Source of the DNA: Nonomuraea wenchangensis
GTDB taxonomy: Bacteria > Actinomycetota > Actinomycetes > Streptosporangiales > Streptosporangiaceae
Direction: 5' to 3'
Length of the DNA: 64,000 nucleotides
Assembly (NCBI RefSeq): GCF_900111685.1
Contig: NZ_FOHX01000005.1
Span: 1-64,000 of the forward strand
Each line of letters begins with the position of its first letter. Position 1 is the first letter of the stretch. A model generated the notes under the pieces. That model saw only the letters and a program-made list of their open reading frames with translations, did not search any database and had not been told where the DNA came from. Positions 17,246-26,617 of this stretch are shown here, one piece after another. Both the position numbers and the translations under genes were made by a program.

Positions 17246-18448
17246 TCAGCCTTCGGCGGGTGAAGCTGCCTCAGGAAGTCTCAGCAAACCCGAACCTCCG
17301 ATCCCGACGACGAGCGCGAGCACGGCGGCGCCCGGCGCGACGACATACGCGGCGGACGCGCCGGCGGCCTCGGTGAGGTGCCCGCCCGCCCAGGCCCCGA
17401 TCGCCACGCCGATGCCGAGCGCCGTGGAGATCCACGCCATGCCCTCGGTGAGCAGCGACGGCGGCGCCAGCCGTTCGACCAGCGAGAAGCCGGTGATGAG
17501 GGTCGGCGAGATGGCGAAGCCGGCCAGGAAGAGCGCGGCGGCCATGACCCACGCGTTCCCGATGAACGAGATCGGCAGCAGCCCCAGCGCGAACACCATC
17601 AGCGCCCGCACGAACCGCCCCCGCAGCGAGATCTTCCAGTGCCGCGACCCGAACCACAGCCCCGAGATCATCGACCCGCCCGCGAACGAGGCCAGCAGCA
17701 GCCCCGCGGCGCCCTTGACCCCCTGCTCCTCGGCGAAGGCCACCGTGACCAGGTCCACGGACCCGAACACCGCGCCCATCGCCACGTAGACGCACGACAG
17801 CAGCGCGATGCCGGGGATCAGGATGGGCGTGCCGCCTGCCGCGCGGACCTCCGACACCGGGGGCTGGGTGCGCCGCTGCGCCGCCAGCGCCAGGCAGCCG
17901 GACAGCATGAAGACCAGCGCGACCACCAGCCCCATGTACGGGTTGAACCGCGTGGCCAGCAGCGTGACCAGCGCGGGCCCGGTGACGAAGACCACCTCGT
18001 CCACGACGGACTCGAAGGCGAAGGCCGTGTGCAGCCGGGCCGAGCCGCCGTGGATGGCCGACCAGCGGGCCCGTACGAGCGAGCCCACCGACAGCGAGGT
18101 GCCGCCGACGACCAGGCCGGACAGGTACAGGGTCCAGTCGGGCAGCCCGAGGAACGCGCAGATCATGAGCGCGGCCAGCGCGAGCGCGTTGACCACGGCG
18201 AACGGCGGGATGACGCGGCTCTGCCCGAACCGGTCCATCAGCCGCCCCGACATCGGGGCGCCGATGGCGAAGGCGAGGTTGCTGGCGGCGGCCACGCCGC
18301 CCGCGGTGGCGTAGGAGCCGGTGACGCCGGAGATGAGTAAGACGACGCCGATCCCGAGCATGGACATCGGCATCCGGCCGGCGAACCCGGCCAGCACGAA
18401 CCCCTTGATGCCAGGCCCGTCGAACAGCCCCCGGTAAGGCCCGACCAC
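17246..18448 (-). CDS. MFS transporter
   Basis: A 400-residue major facilitator with about twelve membrane segments. GRLMDRFGQSRVI (about 67-79) is the loop 2-3 motif of the superfamily. The pattern resembles drug/metabolite exporters of actinobacteria, but no substrate-determining motif stands out. The GTG start at 18448 has GGGGGAAACGG before it. It lies 55 bases upstream of the deacetylase gene on the same strand and may be co-transcribed with it. Confidence 0.85.
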   Translation of the reverse strand: MVGPYRGLFDGPGIKGFVLAGFAGRMPMSMLGIGVVLLISGVTGSYATAGGVAAASNLAFAIGAPMSGRLMDRFGQSRVIPPFAVVNALALAALMICAFLGLPDWTLYLSGLVVGGTSLSVGSLVRARWSAIHGGSARLHTAFAFESVVDEVVFVTGPALVTLLATRFNPYMGLVVALVFMLSGCLALAAQRRTQPPVSEVRAAGGTPILIPGIALLSCVYVAMGAVFGSVDLVTVAFAEEQGVKGAAGLLLASFAGGSMISGLWFGSRHWKISLRGRFVRALMVFALGLLPISFIGNAWVMAAALFLAGFAISPTLITGFSLVERLAPPSLLTEGMAWISTALGIGVAIGAWAGGHLTEAAGASAAYVVAPGAAVLALVVGIGGSGLLRLPEAASPAEG

Positions 18449-18540
18449 CCCGTTTCCCCCTTACTTGTGCCCGCCAACCTTTGCGCACCGATGTCCGGAT
18501 TGCAAATGATTTCCCCGCTGGCTGGGCTAACGTGTCCCGC

Positions 18541-19743
18541 GTGTCCGGTCTTCCCTCCTTCCGTGCGGTCATGCTCATGGTCATCGCGGTGGTCGTGGCC
18601 ACCGTGGCGACCGGCGGCGTCATCGTCCTGCTGGACGGCGACCTGGTCAGCGGCGCGCGGCAGCGCTCCGCTGAGCCCGTCCGTTCCCCCACGGCGGCGC
18701 CGCGCCTCGATCAGCTCGTGCCGACGCTCGTACCCACGACGGCGCCCGCGGGCGAGCGGCGGGAGCTCGGCGAGGGCGGCCACGGCGTGACCGTCACCCC
18801 GCCACGGGTGCTCGCCATCGCCCGGTCGCAGGTGCCCGAGCAGACCAGGCTCAGGCTGGGCGCGCTGAAGAACGTGCGGAAGGTGGTCGTCGTGGACGCG
18901 GGCCGGGTCAAGCTCACCGGCACCCCGCTCAACCTGCTGGCCGTGGACCCCGCCCACTTCCGCTCCTGGACGCCGCAGGCCGTCGCCGACCAGCCCGCCG
19001 TGTGGAGCGCCCTGGCCAGGGGAGAGCTGGTCGCGGAGTCGGACGCGGCCCGCAGGTACGGCATGGTGCCCGGCGCGTACTACCAGGTGGACGGCGGGCC
19101 GAAGCTGCGCCTGGCGGCCTCGGCGCCGCTCGGGCTCACCGGCGTGGACGGCCTGGTCGGCGTGGACCTCGGCCGCTCGCTGGGCTTCGCGCCTGGCGTG
19201 GCGGTGCTGCTGCACGGCAGGCCCGGCCGGATCAGCGCGGCCGGGGTGCGCAAGCTGCTCGGCGCGGGCACCCAGGTCGCCCTGCTGGACGCCGCCGCCC
19301 GCGCCAAGAAGCAGCGGCCGACGGCGACCGCCCAGCAGACCCCGCAGAGCGTCAGCGTCGGCCGTCCCGGCACCTACCTGGAGCTCTACCGGCTCGCCGC
19401 GGCCCGCTGCCCCGGCCTGTCATGGACGGTGCTGGCCGCGATCGGGCAGGTCGAGAGCGGGCACGGCCGCAACAACGGCCCGTCCAGCGCGGGCGCGCTC
19501 GGGCCCATGCAGTTCATGCCCGCGACGTGGAAGCACTACGGCGTGGACGGCGACGGCGACGGCAAGGCCGACATCTGGAGCCCGTACGACGCCGTGCCGA
19601 GCGCGGCCGGCTACCTGTGCGCCAACGGCGCGGGCAAGGGCGGCGAGAAGCTGCGCAAGGCGATCTGGTTCTACAACCACTCGTGGGACTACGTGAACAA
19701 GGTCATGGGGATCGCCGAGGCGTACGCCAGGACCTACGCCTAG
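18541..19743 (+). CDS. Membrane-anchored lytic transglycosylase
   Basis: A 400-residue protein with an N-terminal membrane anchor (about 8-31) and a C-terminal SLT domain. The catalytic Glu is in [11 protein letters not shown] (Glu305), followed by [15 protein letters not shown] and, later, an acidic loop [13 protein letters not shown] that may bind calcium. The fold cleaves the MurNAc-GlcNAc bond of peptidoglycan. The middle region (about 80-260) has no family I recognise and could be a wall- or partner-binding domain. GTG at 18541 is chosen because the 20 codons before it look non-coding; a GTG at 18532 is equally possible. Its stop shares a CTAG with the convergent ferrochelatase gene. Confidence 0.85.
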   Translation: MSGLPSFRAVMLMVIAVVVATVATGGVIVLLDGDLVSGARQRSAEPVRSPTAAPRLDQLVPTLVPTTAPAGERRELGEGGHGVTVTPPRVLAIARSQVPEQTRLRLGALKNVRKVVVVDAGRVKLTGTPLNLLAVDPAHFRSWTPQAVADQPAVWSALARGELVAESDAARRYGMVPGAYYQVDGGPKLRLAASAPLGLTGVDGLVGVDLGRSLGFAPGVAVLLHGRPGRISAAGVRKLLGAGTQVALLDAAARAKKQRPTATAQQTPQSVSVGRPGTYLELYRLAAARCPGLSWTVLAAIGQVESGHGRNNGPSSAGALGPMQFMPATWKHYGVDGDGDGKADIWSPYDAVPSAAGYLCANGAGKGGEKLRKAIWFYNHSWDYVNKVMGIAEAYARTYA

Positions 19744-20687
19744 GACCGGTGCCGGCGGGGCGCCGGGCAGCAGGTGAGCGGGCAGGGCACCGGCTCGGGC
19801 TCCTCCATCAGCTCGCGCACCATCCGCACGAAGCGCGGGTGCGTGCCCACGGTGGCCGCCCGCTCCAGGGGCAGGCCGCGCTCGGCGGCGACGTCCCTGG
19901 CCTCGGTGTCGAGGTCGTAGACGACCTCCATGTGGTCGGAGACGAACCCGATCGGCACCAGCACGACCGCCGGGGCGTCCGTCTTGTGCAGGAAGTCGCA
20001 GACGTCCGGCTCCAGCCACGGCACCTGCGGCGGGCCGCTGCGCGACTGCCACACGAGGTCCCACGGCTCGTCGCGGCCGAGCGCCTGGTTGACCAGCTCG
20101 GCGCTGCGGCGGATCTGGGCCTCGTACAGGCCGCCGGACGGGCCGGCGGTCTCGGCCATGGAGACCGGGATGCTGTGGGCGGTGAACACCAGGCGGGCGT
20201 CGTCGCGGCCGAGCCGCTCCAGCGCCTCGCGGGTGTGGTCGGCCATGGCCGCCACGAAGCCGGGGTGGTCGCCGAAGTGCCGCATCTTGATCAGCTCGGG
20301 ACCGCCCTCGAGCGAGATGCGGCTGATGTCCTCGTAGTACTGGCGGCAACTGGAGTAGCCGGCGAAGGCGGAGGTGGCGAGCACGGCCGCCTTGCGCACG
20401 CCGTCGTCCTTCATTTGCTTGACGGTGTCCTCGCCGAACGGGTGCCAGTTGCGGTTGCCCCAGTAGACGGGCACGTCGAGGACCGGGCGCAGCGCCTCAA
20501 GGAGCTCGCGGTTCTGCCGGTTGATCGGGCTGACCCCGCCGAATCCCTGGTAGTGCTCGGCGACCTCCAGCAGCCGTTCGCGCGGCACGCCGCGCCCCCG
20601 CACCACGTTCTCCAGGAACGGCATCACGTCGTCGGGGCCCTCCGGGCCGCCGAACGACAGGAGCAGCAGAGCGTCGTAATCAGCCAC
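19740..20687 (-). CDS. hemH: Coproporphyrin ferrochelatase
   Basis: A 315-residue ferrochelatase, inserting Fe(II) in the coproporphyrin-dependent haem pathway used by actinobacteria. Family blocks seen are [39 protein letters not shown], the active-site region [11 protein letters not shown], and the acidic end of [19 protein letters not shown]. Cys in GYSSCRQYY and three Cys near the C-terminus (CPLTCC) fit the [2Fe-2S] cluster known from actinobacterial ferrochelatases. GTG at 20687 gives the usual N-terminus; upstream codons do not match the family. The stop codon sits in the CTAG shared with the transglycosylase gene. Confidence 0.93.
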   Translation of the reverse strand: MADYDALLLLSFGGPEGPDDVMPFLENVVRGRGVPRERLLEVAEHYQGFGGVSPINRQNRELLEALRPVLDVPVYWGNRNWHPFGEDTVKQMKDDGVRKAAVLATSAFAGYSSCRQYYEDISRISLEGGPELIKMRHFGDHPGFVAAMADHTREALERLGRDDARLVFTAHSIPVSMAETAGPSGGLYEAQIRRSAELVNQALGRDEPWDLVWQSRSGPPQVPWLEPDVCDFLHKTDAPAVVLVPIGFVSDHMEVVYDLDTEARDVAAERGLPLERAATVGTHPRFVRMVRELMEEPEPVPCPLTCCPAPRRHRS

Positions 20688-20743
20688 GTGAACCAGCCTA
20701 TTCACGAGCGACGGTGGTCCTCTCGCGAGGTAGGTTCGATCGA

Positions 20744-22732
20744 GTGAGCGCATTTAATGACATTCGCGACTATGTGGCCATCCCCCGTGTTCTCTCGGTC
20801 CAGCTCTCGCCCGACGGCTCCCGGCTCGTCTCCATCGTGCAGTCACTCAACCCTGACGGAAAGTCGTACGGCACCGCGCTCTGGGAGGTCCCCCTGGACG
20901 GCCCCGCGGGGGGCGAGCCCTTCCGCCTGACCCGCTCGGCCAAGGGCGAGTCGGCCGCCGTGTTCACCGACGCCGGCGACGTCCTGTTCACCTCCGCCCG
21001 CCCCGACCCCACCGTGAAGGACGCCGGCGAGGAGGTCCCCGCGCTCTGGCTGCTGCCGCGCGCGGGCGGCGAGGCCCGCCAGGTCGCCGCCAGGCCCGGC
21101 GGGATCGGCGCGGTGCGCACCGCCGGCGACGCGGTCGTCTTCGTCTCCGACGTGCTCGACGGCGAGGAGGCCGGCGACGCGGAGCGGCGCAAGGCCCGCA
21201 AGGACGCCGGGATCAGCGCGATCCTGCACGAGAGCGCGGCGGTCCGCTACTGGGACCACGACCTCGGCCCCGGCCGCCCCCGCCTGTTCGCCGCCCGGCT
21301 CGGCGCCGACCGGCTGGAGGACGTGCGCGAGCTCACTCCCGACGCCGGGAACGCGCTGCGCAACGCCGTCTTCGAGCTGACGCCCGACGGCGCCCGCGTG
21401 GTCACCACCTGGCGGGTGGAGCTGCCGCGCGGCGAGTTCCGTACGGACCTGGTGGTCATCGACCTGGCCACCGGCGAGCGGCGCACGCTGGTCACCGAGG
21501 AGGGCCAGGACTTCGAGGGCCCGCTCGCGATCTCCCCGGACGGCGCCCGCCTGGCCTGCTCGCGCAGCCGGTTCACCTCCATGGAGGTCTCGGCGAGGAG
21601 CGAGCTGTGGATCGCCGACCTCGCCACCGGCGAGGGCCGGGCGTACGCGACCGACCTGTTCCCCTCCGGCGTCGCCTGGGCGCCCGACTCCGCCTCCGTC
21701 TACGTCGTGGCCGACCACCAGGGCCGCCGCCCGGTCTTCCAGGTGCCGCTCGACGGCGAGGTCCGCAGGATCACCGCGGACGACGCCGCGTACGCGCAGC
21801 CGGACGTCACCGCCGACGGCCGCTTCCTGTACGTCGTGCGCAGCGCCGTCGACCTGGCCCCCGGCCCGGCCCGGATCGAGCTCGCCACCGGCGAGGTCAC
21901 CGACCTGCCCTCGCCCGCGCCCCGCCCCGAGGTGCGCGGCACGCTCACCGAGGTCACCGCCACCGCCGACGACGGCCAGACCGTCCGCGGCTGGCTCGTG
22001 CTGCCCGAGGGCGCCTCCGCCGACGACCCGGCGCCGTTCCTGCTGTGGATCCACGGCGGCCCCGTGGCCTCCTGGAACGACTGGCAGTGGCGCTGGCAGT
22101 CGTGGATCATGGCCGAGCACGGTTACGCCGTGTTGCTCCCCGACCCGTGCCTGTCCACGGGTTACGGTCAGCACATGATCGATCGCGGCTGGGGTGACTG
22201 GGGCCCGCGCACCCAGGCCGACCTCGACGCCATCGTGGACGTCGTCCTGGCCAGGGACGACATCGACAGCGAGCGCATCGCCGCCATGGGCGGCTCGTTC
22301 GGCGGCTACATGGCCAACTGGCTGGCCGGGCACACCGACCGCTACCGCGCCATCGTCACCCACGCCTCGCTGTGGAACCTCGACCAGTTCGCCGGCACCA
22401 CCGACGCCGCCCACTACTGGCAGCGGGAGTTCGGCGCGCCCGGCTCCGATCGCTACGACCGGCTGTCGCCGCACCGCTCCCTCGACAAGATCACCACCCC
22501 GATGCTCGTCATCCACGGCGACAAGGACTACCGGGTGCCGATCGGCGAGGGCCTGCGCCTGTGGTGGGACCTGCGCCGCAGCGAGGTCGACGCCAAGTTC
22601 CTGTACTTCCCCGACGAGAACCACTGGATACTCAAGCCAGGCAACGCCGTCGCCTGGTACGAGACCGTCCTCGCCTTCCTCGCCCAGCACGTGCTCGGCG
22701 AGGAGTGGAAGCGCCCGGACTCGGTGGCCTGA
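20744..22732 (+). CDS. S9 family prolyl oligopeptidase/acylaminoacyl peptidase
   Basis: A 662-residue cytoplasmic serine peptidase. The first 390 or so residues form a beta-propeller with repeated SPDG motifs ([25 protein letters not shown]). The alpha/beta-hydrolase part has GGSFGGYM (nucleophile Ser518), an Asp in HGDKDYRVP and the catalytic His in ENHWI (about 627). Such enzymes remove short peptides or N-acylated amino acids. GTG start at 20744, a few bases from a purine-poor leader. It overlaps the next gene by one base (TGATG), so the pair is an operon. Confidence 0.92.
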   Translation: MSAFNDIRDYVAIPRVLSVQLSPDGSRLVSIVQSLNPDGKSYGTALWEVPLDGPAGGEPFRLTRSAKGESAAVFTDAGDVLFTSARPDPTVKDAGEEVPALWLLPRAGGEARQVAARPGGIGAVRTAGDAVVFVSDVLDGEEAGDAERRKARKDAGISAILHESAAVRYWDHDLGPGRPRLFAARLGADRLEDVRELTPDAGNALRNAVFELTPDGARVVTTWRVELPRGEFRTDLVVIDLATGERRTLVTEEGQDFEGPLAISPDGARLACSRSRFTSMEVSARSELWIADLATGEGRAYATDLFPSGVAWAPDSASVYVVADHQGRRPVFQVPLDGEVRRITADDAAYAQPDVTADGRFLYVVRSAVDLAPGPARIELATGEVTDLPSPAPRPEVRGTLTEVTATADDGQTVRGWLVLPEGASADDPAPFLLWIHGGPVASWNDWQWRWQSWIMAEHGYAVLLPDPCLSTGYGQHMIDRGWGDWGPRTQADLDAIVDVVLARDDIDSERIAAMGGSFGGYMANWLAGHTDRYRAIVTHASLWNLDQFAGTTDAAHYWQREFGAPGSDRYDRLSPHRSLDKITTPMLVIHGDKDYRVPIGEGLRLWWDLRRSEVDAKFLYFPDENHWILKPGNAVAWYETVLAFLAQHVLGEEWKRPDSVA

Positions 22733-23520
22733 TGACCGACTTCCTGACGCTCGCCGAGGACATCGCCCGCGAGGCCGGCGACATGCTGCTGGCCAAGCGG
22801 CCCACGATGTCCGCGGAGATCGAGACCAAGTCCAGCCCCACCGACGTGGTCACCGCCCTGGACACGGCGTCGGAGCTGCTCATCCGCGAGCGCATCGAGG
22901 CCGCCCGCCCGGGTGACCGCATCCTCGGCGAGGAGGGCGGAGAGGCGCCGGGCGAGTCGGACGTGCGCTGGATCGTCGATCCGATCGACGGCACCGTCAA
23001 CTTCCTGTACGGCCTGCCCGACTGGGCGGTGTCGATCGCCGTCGAGGTCGGCGGCCGGGTGGTGGCCGGCGTGGTCAACGTGCCGACGCGCGGCGAGGTC
23101 TTCACCGCCGCGCTGGGCGAGGGCGCCTGGCTCGGCGGCGCGCGGCTGCGCTGCAACACCGGGGTGCCGCTGCCGCAGGCGCTGGTCGCGACCGGGTTCG
23201 GCTACTCCCAGGCCGGCCGGGCCGTGCAGGGCGAGGTGGTGGCGGAGGTGCTGCCGCGGGTGCGCGACATCAGGCGGGGCGGCTCGTGCGCCATCGACCT
23301 GTGCTCGGTCGCCGCGGGCCGGGTGGACGCCTACTACGAGCGGGGCATCAACCCCTGGGACTACGGCGCCGCCGGTCTGGTGGCGACCGAGTCGGGGGCG
23401 CGGCTCGGCGGGCTCAACGGCCGGCCGGTGAGCCCGGACTTCGCGATCTGCGCGGCTCCTGGGCTGTTCGAGGAGCTGCACGACCTGCTCGCGCCGCTGG
23501 ACCCCGAGCGCGGGGCCTGA
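22732..23520 (+). CDS. Inositol monophosphatase family protein
   Basis: A 262-residue Mg2+-dependent, Li+-sensitive-type phosphatase. Metal-binding motifs are complete: GEEGGE (about 64-69), DPIDGTVNF (about 83-91) and NPWDYGAAG (about 208-216). Members act on inositol-1-phosphate, histidinol phosphate, fructose bisphosphate or related sugars; the sequence does not decide between them. The ATG at 22732 overlaps the stop of the S9 peptidase. A strong bidirectional hairpin follows. Confidence 0.9.
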   Translation: MTDFLTLAEDIAREAGDMLLAKRPTMSAEIETKSSPTDVVTALDTASELLIRERIEAARPGDRILGEEGGEAPGESDVRWIVDPIDGTVNFLYGLPDWAVSIAVEVGGRVVAGVVNVPTRGEVFTAALGEGAWLGGARLRCNTGVPLPQALVATGFGYSQAGRAVQGEVVAEVLPRVRDIRRGGSCAIDLCSVAAGRVDAYYERGINPWDYGAAGLVATESGARLGGLNGRPVSPDFAICAAPGLFEELHDLLAPLDPERGA

Positions 23521-23542
23521 CCGGCGGGGAGCCGTGAACGCG

Positions 23543-23573
23543 CGGACGGCCGGAGCGGAGCTCCGGCCGTCCG
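23543..23573. terminator. Strong bidirectional terminator hairpin
   Basis: A perfect 14-bp stem (23543-23556 with 23560-23573, core GGACGGCCGGAGC) with a three-base loop GGA, followed on the plus strand by TCTTCTG. It lies between the convergent phosphatase gene and the small leftward gene. Confidence 0.8.
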
Positions 23574-23586
23574 TCTTCTGTCAGTG

Positions 23587-23751
23587 TCAGCCGGGCAGGG
23601 CGATGCCGTGGTCGTCCGCCAGCCGGCGGAGGTCCTCGATCTCGGCGGTGAGCGTGTCGGCGAGGTATTCGTCGCCGGTGCTGCGGGCCTCCCGGAGGCC
23701 CCTGTAAGCCTGGTCGAGGCGGTGTTCGATCGTGGTGGTGAACTCGCCCAT
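23587..23751 (-). CDS. Small 54-residue acidic helical protein
   Basis: An ORF too short for usual length cut-offs. It encodes MGEFTTTIEHRLDQAYRG and continues with an acidic, strongly helical sequence (LREARSTGDEY, LADTLTAEIEDLRRLADDHG) ending ALPG. A ribosome-binding site AGGTGAG stands immediately before the ATG at 23751, codon usage is GC3-rich, and the terminator hairpin follows its stop. The heptad-like hydrophobic spacing suggests a helical pair. Small proteins of this kind occur widely in actinobacteria; I know of no assigned function. Confidence 0.75.
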   Translation of the reverse strand: MGEFTTTIEHRLDQAYRGLREARSTGDEYLADTLTAEIEDLRRLADDHGIALPG

Positions 23752-23983
23752 CTCACCTACTCTCTAGGGGTTCGTGCCGCGTAGGGCGATGTACGCCCAT
23801 TGCAGGTCGATGTCCTGGCAAAGGGTGTCCCGCAGGCATACCCCGCGATGTCCCCCTCCGAAACATGAATTTCTCCGTGGTCCGCCTCACCTGTGGGTGG
23901 TCAACGCCTGAACATGCCTTACCGTGCGCTTATCGCCCCCGGGGGGACAATGAGGGGCCGGAGACGGAGAGAGGTGTTCCAGC

Positions 23984-24637
23984 GTGCGAGTGCTGGTGGT
24001 GGAGGACGAGCGGGTGCTCGCCGACGCGATCGCGACGGGCCTGCGCCGCGAGGCCATGGCCGTCGACGTCGCCTACGACGGCGGCGGCGCCCTCGAACGG
24101 ACCTCCTACATCGACTACGACGTGATCGTCCTGGACCGGGACCTCCCGGTGGTGCACGGCGACGAGGTGTGCCGCCGGCTCGTGGAGCAGCGCTCCGCCT
24201 CGCGCATCCTCATGCTGACCGCCTCCGGCGACGTCGACGACAAGGTGGAGGGCCTCGGCCTCGGCGCCGACGACTACCTCGCCAAGCCGTTCGTCTTCAT
24301 CGAGCTGGTCGCGCGGGTGCGCGCGCTCGGCCGCCGCTCGGCGCCCGCCCTGCCGCCCGTGCTGGAGCGGTCCGGGATCCGGCTCGACCCGGGCAAGCGC
24401 CTGGTGGAGCGCGACGGCAGGGAGGTCGTGCTGACCAAGAAGGAGTTCGCGGTCCTGGAGGAGCTGATGCGCGCCGAGGGCGCCGTCGTCAGCCAGGAGG
24501 ACCTGCTCGACAAGGCGTGGGACGAGAACATCGACCCCTTCACCAACGTGGTCCGGGTGACCATGATGACGCTGCGGAAGAAACTGGGCGAGCCTCAGGT
24601 GATCGAGACTGTGCCCGGGGTTGGGTACAAACTGTGA
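23984..24637 (+). CDS. cutR: OmpR-family response regulator, CutR-like
   Basis: A 217-residue regulator: receiver domain (phosphorylatable Asp in IVLDRDLP, about residue 51; Lys in LAKPF) and a C-terminal winged helix (LTKKEFAVLEELM to VRVTMMTLRKKLG). The sequence (RVLVVEDERVLADAIATGLR, DRDLPVVHGDEVC, and DENIDPFTNVVRVT) is very close to what I recall of Streptomyces CutR. In Streptomyces CutRS acts in the envelope/secretion stress response. GTG start at 23984, with GAGAGAGG upstream. The stop overlaps the kinase start (GTGA). Confidence 0.88.
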   Translation: MRVLVVEDERVLADAIATGLRREAMAVDVAYDGGGALERTSYIDYDVIVLDRDLPVVHGDEVCRRLVEQRSASRILMLTASGDVDDKVEGLGLGADDYLAKPFVFIELVARVRALGRRSAPALPPVLERSGIRLDPGKRLVERDGREVVLTKKEFAVLEELMRAEGAVVSQEDLLDKAWDENIDPFTNVVRVTMMTLRKKLGEPQVIETVPGVGYKL

Positions 24638-25929
24638 CTGAAGGGCCAGACCGTCAGGCGGAGCCGACGCATCCCATGATCAGCCCGCACTCGGCACGCA
24701 AGGCGACGCGGGTCCAGGAGGCCCCGCCGCCGCCGAGCGGCCCGCCGGCCTGGGACGGCCCGCCCCCTCCTGAGTACCCTCCCGTCCAGCGCACCACGAT
24801 GGAGTGGATGCGGGCGCTGCCGGAAAAGGTGAGCATCCGCTGGCGGCTGACACTCACCTACGGCGCGCTCGTCTTCGTGGCCTCGGCCGTGCTGCTGTTC
24901 TCGGTCTACTCGATCGTCGCCCAGGCCATCGACCGCAACTGGCCCGCGCTGAGCTGGCCGACCCCCCGCGACGAGCTGATCTGGCGCGAGTCCAGGCAGG
25001 GCGCGGTCGCGGCGGCGCAGGACGCCCTGCTGCGCAGCAGCGTGATGGCGCTGGTCGGGGTGGGCATCCTGTCGCTCATCATCGGCTACTTCGTGGCTGA
25101 CCGGGCGCTGCGGCCGGTGGCGCGGATGACGGCCACCGCCCGCCGGCTCTCGGAGAGCACGCTGGCCCACCAGCGCATCGCGCTGGAGGGCCCCAACGAC
25201 GAGCTGAAGGAGCTGGCCGACACCTTCGACGCCATGCTCACCCGGCTCAACGTGGCCTTCGACACCCAGCGCAGATTCGTGGCGAACGCCTCTCATGAAT
25301 TGCGCACTCCTCTCACCATCAACCGGACGGTCCTGGAGATCGCCCTGTCGGATCCGGAGGCTTCGGAAGACCTCAAAGCGCTCGGGCGCACGCTTCTGGA
25401 AGTGAACGCGCGTAACGAGAAGCTCATCGAGGGACTGCTGTTGCTGGCGCGCAGCGAACGCGAACTCGCGGTGCGCAAACCGCTCGACGTACGGGACGTC
25501 GCGCAGACCGCCGTGGAACAGCTCGCCTCGTTCGCCGGGGAACACGGCGTAACCGTCAGCACCGAACTGGTCAGCGCGCCTACCGTCGGCGATCCCGTGC
25601 TCCTGGAGCGTTGCGTGAGCAACCTGGTGGAGAACGCGGTGAAGTACAACATTCCCCAAAACGGAAAAGTATGGGTCCGGGCGGGAATGGTGGACGACGC
25701 CGTGGTTGTTCAGGTGGCCAACACGGGACAGCACGTCCCGGCGTACGAGGTGAACAGCCTGTTCGAGCCGTTCAGGAGGCTCCATGCGGACCGCGTGGAC
25801 TCGGGCAAGGGAGCGGGTCTCGGGTTGTCCATCGTCCGTGCGGTGGTGCAGGCGCACGGCGGAAATGTGGCCGCCGTGCCGCGAGACGGCGGAGGGCTCG
25901 TGGTGACCATTCGACTGCCGAAGGGCTGA
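24634..25929 (+). CDS. cutS: Sensor histidine kinase, CutS-like
   Basis: A 431-residue kinase. A Pro-rich cytoplasmic leader (about 1-60) is followed by two membrane segments (about 75-97 and 135-155) enclosing a short external loop of about 37 residues, then HAMP, the phospho-acceptor box VANASHELRTPL (His221) and a complete ATP-binding domain (SNLVENAVKYN, GKGAGLGLSIV). The external loop contains no cysteine, whereas Streptomyces CutS is reported to rely on two conserved extracellular cysteines, as I recall. GTG start at 24634 overlaps the cutR stop by four bases. Confidence 0.88.
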   Translation: MTEGPDRQAEPTHPMISPHSARKATRVQEAPPPPSGPPAWDGPPPPEYPPVQRTTMEWMRALPEKVSIRWRLTLTYGALVFVASAVLLFSVYSIVAQAIDRNWPALSWPTPRDELIWRESRQGAVAAAQDALLRSSVMALVGVGILSLIIGYFVADRALRPVARMTATARRLSESTLAHQRIALEGPNDELKELADTFDAMLTRLNVAFDTQRRFVANASHELRTPLTINRTVLEIALSDPEASEDLKALGRTLLEVNARNEKLIEGLLLLARSERELAVRKPLDVRDVAQTAVEQLASFAGEHGVTVSTELVSAPTVGDPVLLERCVSNLVENAVKYNIPQNGKVWVRAGMVDDAVVVQVANTGQHVPAYEVNSLFEPFRRLHADRVDSGKGAGLGLSIVRAVVQAHGGNVAAVPRDGGGLVVTIRLPKG

Positions 25930-26237
25930 CGTGTGATGCTCCGGGACGTTCGTCCGCGTGTTGATGCACGGGGGGCGTCTCGTTCGTGCCGCACATGTGG
26001 TTGGATGTGCCGTCGAACACGGTGGAGCATGACGCCAAGGCTGTGGGTTTCGCCATATTTGGCTAACCATTGCCGTCGGCAGCACGCCCTGGCGTGTCGG
26101 GAGGTTCGTGGTCCGTTCCCTCGGGGTACCGATGGGAAATCTCCCCGGCGGAACGGGCACAAGATGGGCCTCCCGGACGTTAGAAGACGCGCGACCGAGC
26201 GCGCCGACATATTGATGAGGGGGATGGAGTAAGCACA
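25930..26237. other. 308-bp intergenic region upstream of DUF4193 gene
   Basis: Relatively AT-rich for this window (for example CCATATTTGGCTAACC near 26051-26066). No ORF with coding character and no clear RNA or hairpin was found; it presumably holds the promoter of the DUF4193 gene. Confidence 0.4.
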
Positions 26238-26537
26238 ATGGCTACCGACTACGACAGCCCGCGCAAGACAGACGACGACCTGGGGGAGGACAGCCTCCAG
26301 GAGCTCCAGGCGCGGCGCACCGACAAGTCGTCCGGCAGCATCGACATCGACGAGACCGACCTGGCCGAGTCGCTGGAGCTGCCCGGCGCCGACCTGTCGA
26401 ACGAAGAGCTCTCCCTGCGGGTCATCCCACGCCAGGCCGACGAGTTCACCTGCTCGCGGTGCTTCCTGGTGCACCACCGCAGCCAGCTGGCCTCGGAGAA
26501 GAACGGCCAGCAGGTCTGCCGGGAGTGCGCCGCCTGA
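26238..26537 (+). CDS. DUF4193 family zinc-ribbon protein
   Basis: A 99-residue protein that is nearly invariant across actinobacteria: MATDYDSPRKTDDDLGEDSL at the start, an acidic middle (DIDETDLAESLELPGADLSN) and a C-terminal zinc ribbon, FTCSRCFLVHH and QVCRECAA (two CxxC pairs). The function is unknown; the ribbon is like those of RNA polymerase-binding or translation-linked small proteins, but that is only resemblance. The ATG is preceded by GATGGAGTAAGC. Confidence 0.92.
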   Translation: MATDYDSPRKTDDDLGEDSLQELQARRTDKSSGSIDIDETDLAESLELPGADLSNEELSLRVIPRQADEFTCSRCFLVHHRSQLASEKNGQQVCRECAA

Positions 26538-26617
26538 TCGCCGTGCCTCAGGGTACGAGAGCGGGACATCGAGCCGACGAACCCTGAAGGTCACGACCAT
26601 GAGGACGGAGGCATCGC

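Noticed and set aside
20843-22690. Long leftward open frame opposite the S9 peptidase
   Set aside because: The plus-strand gene has an intact catalytic triad; the minus frame is a GC shadow.
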